Positions 1-6,058 of a DNA stretch of 10,108 nucleotides are shown here, one piece after another. Origin of the DNA: an uncultured Bacillota bacterium (GTDB lineage: Bacteria > Bacillota > Clostridia > Peptostreptococcales > Anaerovoracaceae); contig CABQMM010000022.1 of NCBI GenBank assembly GCA_902465215.1, positions 1-10,108 on the forward strand, read 5' to 3'. The notes under the pieces were generated by a model. That model worked only from the letters and a program-made list of their open reading frames with translations. It ran no database searches and was not told the origin of the DNA. A program made the translations under genes and the position numbers. Numbering within the stretch: the stretch's first letter is position 1; every line of letters starts with the position of its first letter.

Positions 1-59
1 GGTATCATTGTGAGGACCATGCACAGCGCTATCGCTATCGTGAATAGTTTTTTCTTCAT
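1..59 (-). CDS. Start of a secreted surface protein, paralogue of the 1168-5652 gene (partial)
   Basis: Only the first 19 codons and two bases lie inside the window; the gene runs off the left edge. The visible product is MKKKLFTIAIALCMVLTMI, a signal peptide with a Lys-rich n-region and a hydrophobic core. It matches the first residues of the large repeat protein encoded at 1168-5652 except for Leu instead of Phe at residue 16. At the DNA level the two starts are 54/59 identical. A good ribosome site (AAGGAGGA on the minus strand, 67-74) lies 7 bases before the ATG, and a promoter lies at 99-127. The product is therefore very likely exported. Whether the rest also carries the beta-helix repeats of the paralogue cannot be seen here; shared promoter and signal peptide make that plausible but not certain. 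Confidence 0.85.
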   Translation of the reverse strand, partial: MKKKLFTIAIALCMVLTMI

Positions 60-98
60 TTATATATCCTCCTTGCATTTGTTTGTGGATTCCTTCTC

Positions 99-127
99 AG
101 TTTAGCACAATGACTATGAATGTTCAA
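99..127 (-). promoter_or_regulatory. Extended -10 promoter of the partial surface-protein gene
   Basis: Read on the minus strand, the -35 box is TTGAAC (122-127), the spacer is 17 bases and the -10 box is TAAACT (99-104), preceded by TG at the extended -10 position. Transcription would start near 92. The layout and spacing match the promoter at 5708-5736 in front of the complete paralogue base for base in position. The shared 53-bp element overlaps and extends upstream of the -35 box, as expected for an activator site. Confidence 0.7.
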
Positions 128-175
128 TCTTTGCGGAACGAAGGAGCAAATAGCGCGCTAAAAAATCAAATTTTG
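123..175. promoter_or_regulatory. Shared 53-bp upstream element, copy 1
   Basis: This stretch is identical at 47 of 53 positions, without gaps, to 5732-5784, and it sits at exactly the same distance from the -10 box and overlaps the -35 box in the same way. It contains a dyad TTTGC-N11-GCAAA (130-150), a GCGCGC core and a second AT-rich dyad at its far end. The conservation exceeds that of the flanking DNA: outside it, the spacer between the promoter boxes has diverged strongly. It lies between the divergent promoters of the partial surface gene and the LytTR regulator gene. I infer a binding site for a regulator, with the adjacent LytTR protein the leading candidate. Confidence 0.7.
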
Positions 176-184
176 CCGAAAATG

Positions 185-214
185 TTGACAGGAGGGATTG
201 CGGACTGATAAAAT
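185..214 (+). promoter_or_regulatory. Promoter of the LytTR regulator gene
   Basis: A perfect TTGACA (185-190), an 18-base spacer and TAAAAT (209-214) with a TG at the extended -10 position. The expected transcription start is near 221, leaving a leader of about 35 bases to the ATG at 256. The -35 box begins 9 bases beyond the end of the conserved 53-bp element, so anything bound there could also affect this promoter. Confidence 0.7.
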
Positions 215-255
215 ATCAATAGACAGACCATATGGCAGAAAGGCAGACAGACATC

Positions 256-1080
256 ATGACAAAACTCGAACGGGAAGCGATTCAACTGACACAGGAATGC
301 CTGCATCAATTTTGGCAGCAGCAAAGCGCGGACTTCGTACTCTCACATTTGGCGGAGGACATCGTCTGGATTGGCGCACAAAAAGACGAATTTCTCGTCG
401 GACGCGAAAAGACGGAAAATGACTTACGCGAAGCGATTAAGCAAGTACCGCCTTGCGTGATTTTGAATGCGGAATTCTTTGCTTCGGGCAGCGGCGCCGG
501 GTTCTGCACAGTCTCGGCGAGATATGTGACCTCTACTGCCGCCTCGGCGGATTACTTCCTGCAAGGTCAGCAGCGCTGCACCTTCGTTTGGGAAAAGACG
601 CCGCAGGGTATGCAGATTCGCCACATTCATGTTTCAAATCCGATGGGAGAACTGAAGCTGGCTGAAGGTGAGGTTGTTCCGACAACGATGGGCCGGCTCG
701 CGCAAAGCTACCTTCAAAATCAAGTTAAGCGACTGACCGACAGGCGTCGACTGAATGTCATCGGAGACAGCGGTTCCATGCATTCCGTTCCTTTTGCGGA
801 AATCATCTATGTGACCGCATTCGGCAAGGACGCGATCTTAGTCTGCAGCGAGAAGGAGATTGTTGCCAAGTCCGGTATCGCCGAAATCGCAAAAAACGCG
901 AAGGATATTTTGATTCCTGTACACCGCAGCTATCTGATTAATCCTGACTACATTGCATCCATTGAGCGTTACGAGCTTTCTCTGCTCAACGGTGACAAAA
1001 TCCCAATTCCCAAGAAAAAATACAATGAAATCCGAGAACTTCTCTTGCATCGTTATGATGACGAGGAAGACGCAAATTAA
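256..1080 (+). CDS. LytTR-family transcriptional regulator with N-terminal SnoaL/NTF2-like domain
   Basis: The 274-residue product has two parts. Residues 1-132 resemble the SnoaL/NTF2-like (SgcJ/DUF4440-type) fold: a helical start (LTQECLHQFW), then DIVWIGAQ and a final strand pair with FVWEK and IRHIHVSNP. After a helical linker (about 143-165), residues 165-264 form a LytTR DNA-binding domain, with the family hallmarks EIIYVTAFGKDAILVC, IPVHRSYLINPDYI and the terminal IPIPKKKYNEIRELL. There is no receiver domain, so it is not a classical two-component response regulator; the NTF2-like pocket might sense a ligand, which is inference. An in-frame ATG at 232 exists but lies only about 11 bases after the predicted transcript start and has no ribosome site; AAAGG at 239-243 favours 256, with a rather long spacing. 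The gene is divergent from the partial surface gene and convergent with its complete paralogue. Confidence 0.9.
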   Translation: MTKLEREAIQLTQECLHQFWQQQSADFVLSHLAEDIVWIGAQKDEFLVGREKTENDLREAIKQVPPCVILNAEFFASGSGAGFCTVSARYVTSTAASADYFLQGQQRCTFVWEKTPQGMQIRHIHVSNPMGELKLAEGEVVPTTMGRLAQSYLQNQVKRLTDRRRLNVIGDSGSMHSVPFAEIIYVTAFGKDAILVCSEKEIVAKSGIAEIAKNAKDILIPVHRSYLINPDYIASIERYELSLLNGDKIPIPKKKYNEIRELLLHRYDDEEDAN

Positions 1081-1102
1081 AAAAACTTCCAAATACAAGT
1101 AC

Positions 1103-1139
1103 AGCAGGAGTGGGCATTCGCATCCACTCCTGCTTTTTT
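1103..1139 (+). terminator. Rho-independent terminator of the LytTR gene
   Basis: An 11-bp perfect stem (AGCAGGAGTGG at 1103-1113 with CCACTCCTGCT at 1124-1134), a 10-base loop and a following T run. It begins 22 bases after the LytTR stop codon. The convergent large surface-protein gene ends at 1168, so the same hairpin could also act on the minus strand; there an A-rich stretch precedes it but no good U tract follows, so function in that direction is less certain. Confidence 0.88.
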
Positions 1140-1167
1140 ACATATTTTTACACGCTTTGTTGTTTAA

Positions 1168-4100
1168 TTATTTGACGGTTCTCCATGCTTTGTTCGACCA
1201 CTGCGTGTAGTATTTCTTGCCGTCGATGACGCGAACGCCGCGAACCTTGTAGTAGTAGGTCTTGCCTGCCTTCAGTTCCTTCGTGTTCAGGTACTTCGAC
1301 CAGCTTCCGTCCTTCGTCGTAAAGAATGCCTTCCTGCCGTATCCGCTGCTCTTCTTTACGGAACGATAGACTTCAAACTTGTCAACTTTGTAGCCCTTCG
1401 ACTTCGTCCAAGCCAAAAGCACTTTTCCGTTCTTTGTCAGTTTTGATTTCAGCACGATTGTTGTGTTTTCAACGCCCTTGATGAGTTTTGCGTTCTTGTC
1501 TGCTGCCGGGTCTGTCGGTTCGGTTGGGTCAGTCGCCTCGGTTGTGCCTGTGCTCGTCGGGTCAATCGTTACCGTGTTTCCTGTCGCTTCTGCCGCGAGT
1601 TTCTTCAGTTCGTCCTGCGTGAAAGTCTTTTCGCCGCTTGGCGTCTGCACCGTCAGCTTCGCATCGGTATCGTTGATGATGGACTGAATGAAAGATTTAT
1701 CGAGGTTCAGCTCGAGCTTAGCGCCGTCCTTGACTTCGTTCTGCGAAACTTTGATGATGATTTCGCCGGACTTGTTTGCCTTCGCCTGCCTTAAGATTTC
1801 CCTCTGGTTCGCAGAGGAAACCGTAACTGTTGCAGTTGTCACACTGTTGCCGTTCGCGTCAGTCTTTGTTTCATTCTTGACTTCTGTCGGCGAGCTTGTT
1901 ACTTTGCTGTCTATAGTTCCGGTTGTGATAACTTCGGTTCTCGTAGAGGAGCCACCGCTACCGCCGGATGTTTTTGGGATGACGGTCAAAGTACCCGGCT
2001 TATAAGTGACATCATAATTATCTGCATTCGCAAGTGTAAGCCCCGAAATCTTAATTGTGTAAGTTCCTGCTTGTTCCAAATTCGGTGTCACCGTTTCGTC
2101 TTTCGCATCTTTGTACTCGTATTTTACACTTGTCTCATTAAATTTATCGCCGTTTACCATGCCCTCTGCCTTGTAGCTGTTAGCCGGAAGCGTTCCATTG
2201 ATGTATGCGTTTTGGTTGTTCACTGTGACTGTAACAGGTGCTTTGGAAACCGTAAGCTTAGCAATTTCGCTTGTTGCTGTTGCCGATTCTTGATTGTCCG
2301 TACGGGTTGCCGTTACTACGCAGTAATAATAGTAGTTGCCAACTGGTGTATCGGTTGGAACGCTGTAAGTCGCTGATGTTGCTCCTTCAATTTTAGTTCC
2401 GCCTGTATTGCTGTTTGTTGTATTCTTGTACCACTGATATTGTAAAGGCTTATATGCCGTATCGGTTGCGGCCGTCGCCTTAACTGTAAAGTTTCCGGTT
2501 TTGCCGTATGTAATTTCAAGGTTTTTCGGTTGTTCCGAAAGGGCAGGTGCCGTTACAGGAGCAGGATCCGGATCGCCCGTCACCTTCAAAATTAACTCTG
2601 TAGGGTCGGAGCCATGTCCGATTTCATAGCCATTTTTGTCACTCGTAATGTTTGTGCTGTAGTTTTTGTCCGCTTTCGCATCGGTTGCGATGATGACAGG
2701 GTTGCCGGCGGTAGGTAAATCTTTCGTTGTCACACCGATGGTGCCGGTCAAGGGTTCGCTAATGGCAATCTTTGCGCTGACAGTATCATAGTTATTATCC
2801 GCCGTGTGACTGTCCAGATAGAGATTGTTTTTTTCGTTTCCTGCCTTGTTGTCTGTAATCATAGCTTGGCCGAAAATATTGATTTCTGCTGCACCACCGT
2901 AAGAATAAGCATTGCTTTTTGCGAATGCCGAAGCATATACACCGCCGCCAAACTGTGTGGCTGTATTTTCACTGATAGTACCACCATTCATAATGAATTT
3001 AGATGTCCAGCTTACATACACGCCGCCACCTACACCGTAACTTGCTGCATCACTGTCAGCATTGTTGTTTTTAATACTGCCGCCATACATACGGAATTCA
3101 GATGGTCCATACCAAGCAATTCTTCTAACATGCACACCACCGCCGCTTGTGGCAGTGTTTTCACTGATTTTTCCGCCATACAGTTTAAATATGGTTGCTT
3201 TTGTTGTATCAGAAACTCCTTCGATACTAACGCCGCTGCCGCCGGTGTCATAGTTAGAGGTGTTTCCGGTGATGTTGCCACCGTACATATTAAATGTGCC
3301 GCCGAGTACTTTCACACCTTTGCCTTTGTATTTATTGTTTGACGAATTTATCGCATGTGTAATCTTTCCTTGTTCGTTGCTGGTCTTGCAGTCTGTTAAT
3401 GTGAACTGACCGGAGACCTTAATGACATCTACATCCTTAGATACATCGTCAGGATTCTTCATGGTTATGTTTTTGCCGTTCAGACAAAGCACGATGCCAT
3501 CCACAGGCTCCCATGTGGCATCCAATGTCACATTGTTTTCCAAATAGTAGTGGCCTTTCGTATTCGGCAGGCTGTCTGTTCTTGTCCATGCCGTAAATTT
3601 GGTCTCTTCATCCGAAGTGTGGTCGCCTACCTCCGTGTGAGTCTTGCCACAGAGATAGTGCTTATGCCCTGTTTGAGTTGGAGTCGAACCATCGTCTACC
3701 GCCAGCTTCAAGCCACCTTTTCCATCATTAATCAGCTTATAGCCGCTCATGTCACTTGTAAAAACTTTCGTGTCCGTCGAGTTTTGCACCAAAGTTTTTT
3801 CGTTGCTTGTCGGTGTTGTAATGCCAATTCGTGCGGGATCGGAAAGAGATTGGTCTGCAGTCAGTGATTTGTTCGTTCTTAAGTGCACATTGTTAGCTTT
3901 GCCGTCTTTATCTTTATTGTCTGTAATGGTAGTGGTTCCGCCGACCGTCATAACAGCATCATCAACAAATCCCATCCATGCTCCACCACCATCTTCATTT
4001 GCGGTGTTGTCGGTGATGGTAACATTCTTCAAAGTAATGTTTTTAGTGTAGAACACGCCACCACCGCTTTTTACAGCGATGTTTCCTTGAATCATTCCCC

Positions 4101-5652
4101 CGTTCAACTGTGCTTCGCCGTCTCCATGGTAAAGACCACCGCCGAATCCTGCGGTATTTGCATCGTCTTCGTTTAATCCGCCGATAGTTCCGCCGTTCAT
4201 GGTGAAGCTGCTGTAATTAAATACACCTCCGCCGTAACAGGTTTCATTGGTCACCGTGTTGCCGGAGATGGCTGCGGTATCTGACATGGTAAATGTGCCG
4301 CTATTGTACACGCCTCCGCCGTGTGAATCAGAGATATTCTTGCTGATATTGCCGCCGCTCATGGTGAATATGCCGCTACGATTATTGTATACGCCACCTC
4401 CCGCACCTAGTGCGCCCGCAATTCCTTGCTCCTTGATGGCACGATTGTTGCTGATTGTGCCGCCAGTCATGGTGAATGTGCCGGTGAAAACGTACACACC
4501 ACCGCCCCAGCCTCTATATTCGTCTGTCTCACTTCCGACAGCTGTATTTCCGATGATGTTTCCGGTGTTCATATTAAAGATGCCGGATAAGACGCACACA
4601 CCGCCACCCTCGTTGGTTACGATGTTACCGTCATTACTATTTGTATCGCCGATAGTGCCGCCGTTCATGGTAAAGGTAGCGCTGTTGTTGACAGCAACCC
4701 CTCCGCCATTCTTAGCTTTATTTTTCTTGATGGTACCGCCGGTCATGGTAAAAGTTGGACTTCCTTGCTCATTATACACACCGCCGCCATTCCTGTTAGC
4801 CTCGTTGCCAATAATCGTGCCACCGTTAAAATTGAATTGACCGGTATTGTAGTTGTATACACCGCCGCCGTTATAGCCTATATTGGCATCTTCGGCATTC
4901 GTGCCGCCAATCACTGCTGTGCCGCTCATTGTGAAAGTGCCGGCGTTTAAAACGCCACCGCCTCCACCGCCGTTCGCTGTGCCTCCTTGGTTTCCGCTGA
5001 TTGTGCCGCCGGTCATGGTAAAGATTCCGTAGTTGTTCACGCCGCCGCCCTTGGCGATGTTATTAAGAGCGGTATTCTTAGTAATGCTTCCGCCATGCAT
5101 ATTGAAGGCCGCTCCAGCTTCGACACTCACGCCGCTGCCGCCGATGGTGACTTCGTTACCGGTAATATTGCCTCCGTACATATTGAAGACCGCTCCGGCT
5201 TCGACACTCACGCCGCTACCACGCAGAGCAGCATTGTTACTGTCCTTTGCGTGTGTGATATTGCCCCTTGTACTGTTCGGTTCGCAGTCAGTCAAAGTAA
5301 AGGTTACACCTGCTTGAACATCAATAGCTTCAAAACTGCCGTTTGCTGTGATGTTCTTGCCGTTCAAGCAAAGCACTGTGCCACTTGCAGGCTCCCATGC
5401 CTCGCTGATTTCCACATTCTGGGTCAGGTAGTAGCTGCCGGCCTCATTCGGCAGGCAGGTTGTTTCTGTCCACTCCTTCCAGTCTGTGATGTCAGTATGT
5501 TCGGTATGATCACCGCTGCTTCTGCTTCCACCGCAGATGCAGTGATCCGTATGTTCCGCTGCCCATGCGGTCTCAATCTGAAATACCCCCACGGGTATCA
5601 TCGTAAAGACCATGCACAGCGCAATCGCTATTGTGAATAGTTTTTTCTTCAT
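1168..5652 (-). CDS. Large secreted beta-helix repeat surface protein (adhesin-like)
   Basis: The 1494-residue product starts with a signal peptide (residues 1-31, AWA then AEHTDH). Head module 1 (about 34-165) carries a His/Cys cluster (HTDHCICGG) and VLCLNGKNI and TLTDC motifs. Beta-helix repeats of the type GGGVYN-GTFTMTGGTI-GN follow (about 143-595). Head module 2 (about 663-800, HKHYLCGKTH) repeats the scheme with a shorter beta-helix block (about 780-905). Then come an Ig-like domain (about 1032-1137), an MBG-like domain (about 1138-1226), a Gly/Ser linker, an acidic/Thr-rich region with TEPTDP, and a fibronectin-III-like end (about 1391-1494). Such proteins are usually cell-surface or extracellular adhesins. 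There is no LPXTG motif, no SLH repeat and no C-terminal membrane helix, so how it stays on the cell is unclear. The ATG at 5652 has AGGAGG 10 bases upstream and the promoter at 5708-5736. Function beyond export and a repeat architecture is inference. Confidence 0.93.
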   Translation of the reverse strand: MKKKLFTIAIALCMVFTMIPVGVFQIETAWAAEHTDHCICGGSRSSGDHTEHTDITDWKEWTETTCLPNEAGSYYLTQNVEISEAWEPASGTVLCLNGKNITANGSFEAIDVQAGVTFTLTDCEPNSTRGNITHAKDSNNAALRGSGVSVEAGAVFNMYGGNITGNEVTIGGSGVSVEAGAAFNMHGGSITKNTALNNIAKGGGVNNYGIFTMTGGTISGNQGGTANGGGGGGVLNAGTFTMSGTAVIGGTNAEDANIGYNGGGVYNYNTGQFNFNGGTIIGNEANRNGGGVYNEQGSPTFTMTGGTIKKNKAKNGGGVAVNNSATFTMNGGTIGDTNSNDGNIVTNEGGGVCVLSGIFNMNTGNIIGNTAVGSETDEYRGWGGGVYVFTGTFTMTGGTISNNRAIKEQGIAGALGAGGGVYNNRSGIFTMSGGNISKNISDSHGGGVYNSGTFTMSDTAAISGNTVTNETCYGGGVFNYSSFTMNGGTIGGLNEDDANTAGFGGGLYHGDGEAQLNGGMIQGNIAVKSGGGVFYTKNITLKNVTITDNTANEDGGGAWMGFVDDAVMTVGGTTTITDNKDKDGKANNVHLRTNKSLTADQSLSDPARIGITTPTSNEKTLVQNSTDTKVFTSDMSGYKLINDGKGGLKLAVDDGSTPTQTGHKHYLCGKTHTEVGDHTSDEETKFTAWTRTDSLPNTKGHYYLENNVTLDATWEPVDGIVLCLNGKNITMKNPDDVSKDVDVIKVSGQFTLTDCKTSNEQGKITHAINSSNNKYKGKGVKVLGGTFNMYGGNITGNTSNYDTGGSGVSIEGVSDTTKATIFKLYGGKISENTATSGGGVHVRRIAWYGPSEFRMYGGSIKNNNADSDAASYGVGGGVYVSWTSKFIMNGGTISENTATQFGGGVYASAFAKSNAYSYGGAAEINIFGQAMITDNKAGNEKNNLYLDSHTADNNYDTVSAKIAISEPLTGTIGVTTKDLPTAGNPVIIATDAKADKNYSTNITSDKNGYEIGHGSDPTELILKVTGDPDPAPVTAPALSEQPKNLEITYGKTGNFTVKATAATDTAYKPLQYQWYKNTTNSNTGGTKIEGATSATYSVPTDTPVGNYYYYCVVTATRTDNQESATATSEIAKLTVSKAPVTVTVNNQNAYINGTLPANSYKAEGMVNGDKFNETSVKYEYKDAKDETVTPNLEQAGTYTIKISGLTLANADNYDVTYKPGTLTVIPKTSGGSGGSSTRTEVITTGTIDSKVTSSPTEVKNETKTDANGNSVTTATVTVSSANQREILRQAKANKSGEIIIKVSQNEVKDGAKLELNLDKSFIQSIINDTDAKLTVQTPSGEKTFTQDELKKLAAEATGNTVTIDPTSTGTTEATDPTEPTDPAADKNAKLIKGVENTTIVLKSKLTKNGKVLLAWTKSKGYKVDKFEVYRSVKKSSGYGRKAFFTTKDGSWSKYLNTKELKAGKTYYYKVRGVRVIDGKKYYTQWSNKAWRTVK
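3253..3666 (-). repeat. His/Cys head module, copy 2, of the surface protein
   Basis: Residues 663-800 repeat the head module seen at 5143-5553: HKHYLCGKTH, FTAWT, LPNTKGHYYL, WEPVDGIVLCLNGKNI, FTLTDC, ITHA and FNMYGGNITGN. The DNA is clearly related but diverged, for example around the segment coding for CLNGKN. A shorter run of GGGV-type repeats follows (about 2938-3315), ending in the Ig-like region. Confidence 0.75.
3868..5226 (-). repeat. First beta-helix repeat block of the surface protein
   Basis: Residues about 143-595 consist of roughly a dozen or more imperfect turns of about 25-40 residues with a core of GGGV(Y/F)N, a short gap, FTM(T/S/N)GGTI and GN. The + strand shows the matching GC-rich tracts of CCG/CCA codon complements spaced about every 100 bases. 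Unit length varies by whole codons, so the frame is kept. Repeats of this kind resemble the right-handed beta-helix of polymorphic-outer-membrane-protein-like passengers. Confidence 0.8.
5143..5553 (-). repeat. His/Cys head module, copy 1, of the surface protein
   Basis: Covers residues 34-170 of the surface protein. The order of motifs is a His/Cys cluster, W-x-x-WT, LPN-x-x-G-x-YYL, WEP-x-x-G-x-VLCLNGKNI, F-x-LTDC, ITHA and FNMYGGNITGN. The same order recurs at 3253-3666, which marks an internal duplication. The conserved Cys-Leu-Asn-Gly-Lys-Asn and Leu-Thr-Asp-Cys strands suggest a cap on the N-terminal end of each beta-helix; this is inference. Confidence 0.75.
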
Positions 5653-5707
5653 TTGAATATAACCTCCTTAATGCTGTTTTGGTTATTTGCATGTCTTTCT
5701 TTTCGCA

Positions 5708-5736
5708 AGTCTATCACAAGCGTCTCGGCACTTCAA
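5708..5736 (-). promoter_or_regulatory. Extended -10 promoter of the large surface-protein gene
   Basis: On the minus strand: -35 TTGAAG (5731-5736), a 17-base spacer, then TAGACT (5708-5713) preceded by TG at the extended -10 position. Transcription would begin near 5701, giving a leader of about 50 bases with the ribosome site TAAGGAGGTT at 5661-5670. The weak -35 box, next to a conserved upstream element, suggests dependence on an activator; that is inference. Confidence 0.7.
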
Positions 5737-5784
5737 TATTTGCGGAACGAAGGCGCAAATAGCGCGCCCAAAAGTCAACTTTTG
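5732..5784. promoter_or_regulatory. Shared 53-bp upstream element, copy 2
   Basis: Same element as 123-175, with 6 substitutions and no gaps. Here the dyad near the -35 box is ATTTGC-N11-GCAAAT (5738-5760), and the far end is a 7-bp dyad CAAAAGT-CA-ACTTTTG (5769-5784). On the minus strand AAAGTTGAC and TTCGTTCCG loosely resemble the published LytTR half-site pattern (a central GTT), with the GTT triplets 31 bases apart, about three helical turns. In copy 1 the first of these reads AAATTTGAT, so the match is imperfect. Confidence 0.7.
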
Positions 5785-5976
5785 ATAAATATGCTCAATA
5801 CTTATGTAAACAGCATACATCGTACATCCATGTTCATGTCAAGTAATTTATGAAAAGTTTATAAAAATAAGTCGAATTTTGGGGATTGTATGGCTGTTCT
5901 GCCGACAATGGCCGACAAAAAAAGCGACAAAATGAATAAGCGCACATGTATTCATTTCGAGTTTTGTCCGTTCCCC
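5785..5976. promoter_or_regulatory. Divergent intergenic region with operator-like repeats
   Basis: No credible gene lies here. It holds several small repeats. GCCGACAA occurs at 5901-5908 and 5911-5918, with GCGACAA at 5924-5930. A 9-bp inverted repeat AAATGAATA / TATTCATTT (5930-5938 and 5949-5957) is flanked by GACAAAA (5926-5932) and TTTTGTC (5962-5968), ending 8 bases before the -35 box of the MerR gene. Several TACAT/ATGTA words cluster at 5804-5834. These are the kind of signals expected of regulator sites, but the protein that would bind is not known. Confidence 0.4.
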
Positions 5977-6005
5977 TTGACAAATTCAACGGAGTTTTGT
6001 ATGAT
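5977..6005 (+). promoter_or_regulatory. Promoter of the MerR-family regulator gene
   Basis: TTGACA (5977-5982), a 17-base spacer and TATGAT (6000-6005). The start of transcription would be near 6012. MerR-activated promoters usually have 19-20 base spacers; the 17-base spacing here suggests a constitutive or repressed promoter instead. A dyad ACAAA-N11-TTTGT (5980-6000) spans the spacer and both box edges and could be an operator. Confidence 0.75.
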
Positions 6006-6014
6006 TATTATATC

Positions 6015-6032
6015 GTGTACATCAATGTATAC
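6015..6032. promoter_or_regulatory. Dyad just downstream of the MerR gene transcription start
   Basis: GTGTACAT-CA-ATGTATAC is an inverted repeat with 8-base arms and one mismatch, placed just after the predicted start of transcription. This is a position where a bound repressor would block the promoter. A weaker version (GTACAT-CC-ATGT) occurs at 5822-5833 in the same intergenic region. Confidence 0.4.
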
Positions 6033-6058
6033 TTATGTGTGTGTAGAAAGGGACTGTT

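Noticed and set aside
232..255. Upstream in-frame ATG at 232 as the start of the LytTR regulator
   Set aside because: It has no ribosome site and lies about 11 bases after the predicted transcript start. The SnoaL-like helix begins after the ATG at 256. The choice is not absolute.
4247..4840. Long open frames on the + strand across the surface-protein gene, rich in Pro (TPPP-type repeats)
   Set aside because: They are the antisense of the GGGVY/GGTI codons of the 1168-5652 gene. They have no ribosome sites and no recognisable domains, and several similar frames occur along the same gene.
3868..5226. Regularly spaced repeats that might suggest a CRISPR array
   Set aside because: The repeats are imperfect, vary in length by whole codons and lie inside one long reading frame with a clear protein pattern; no cas genes are present.
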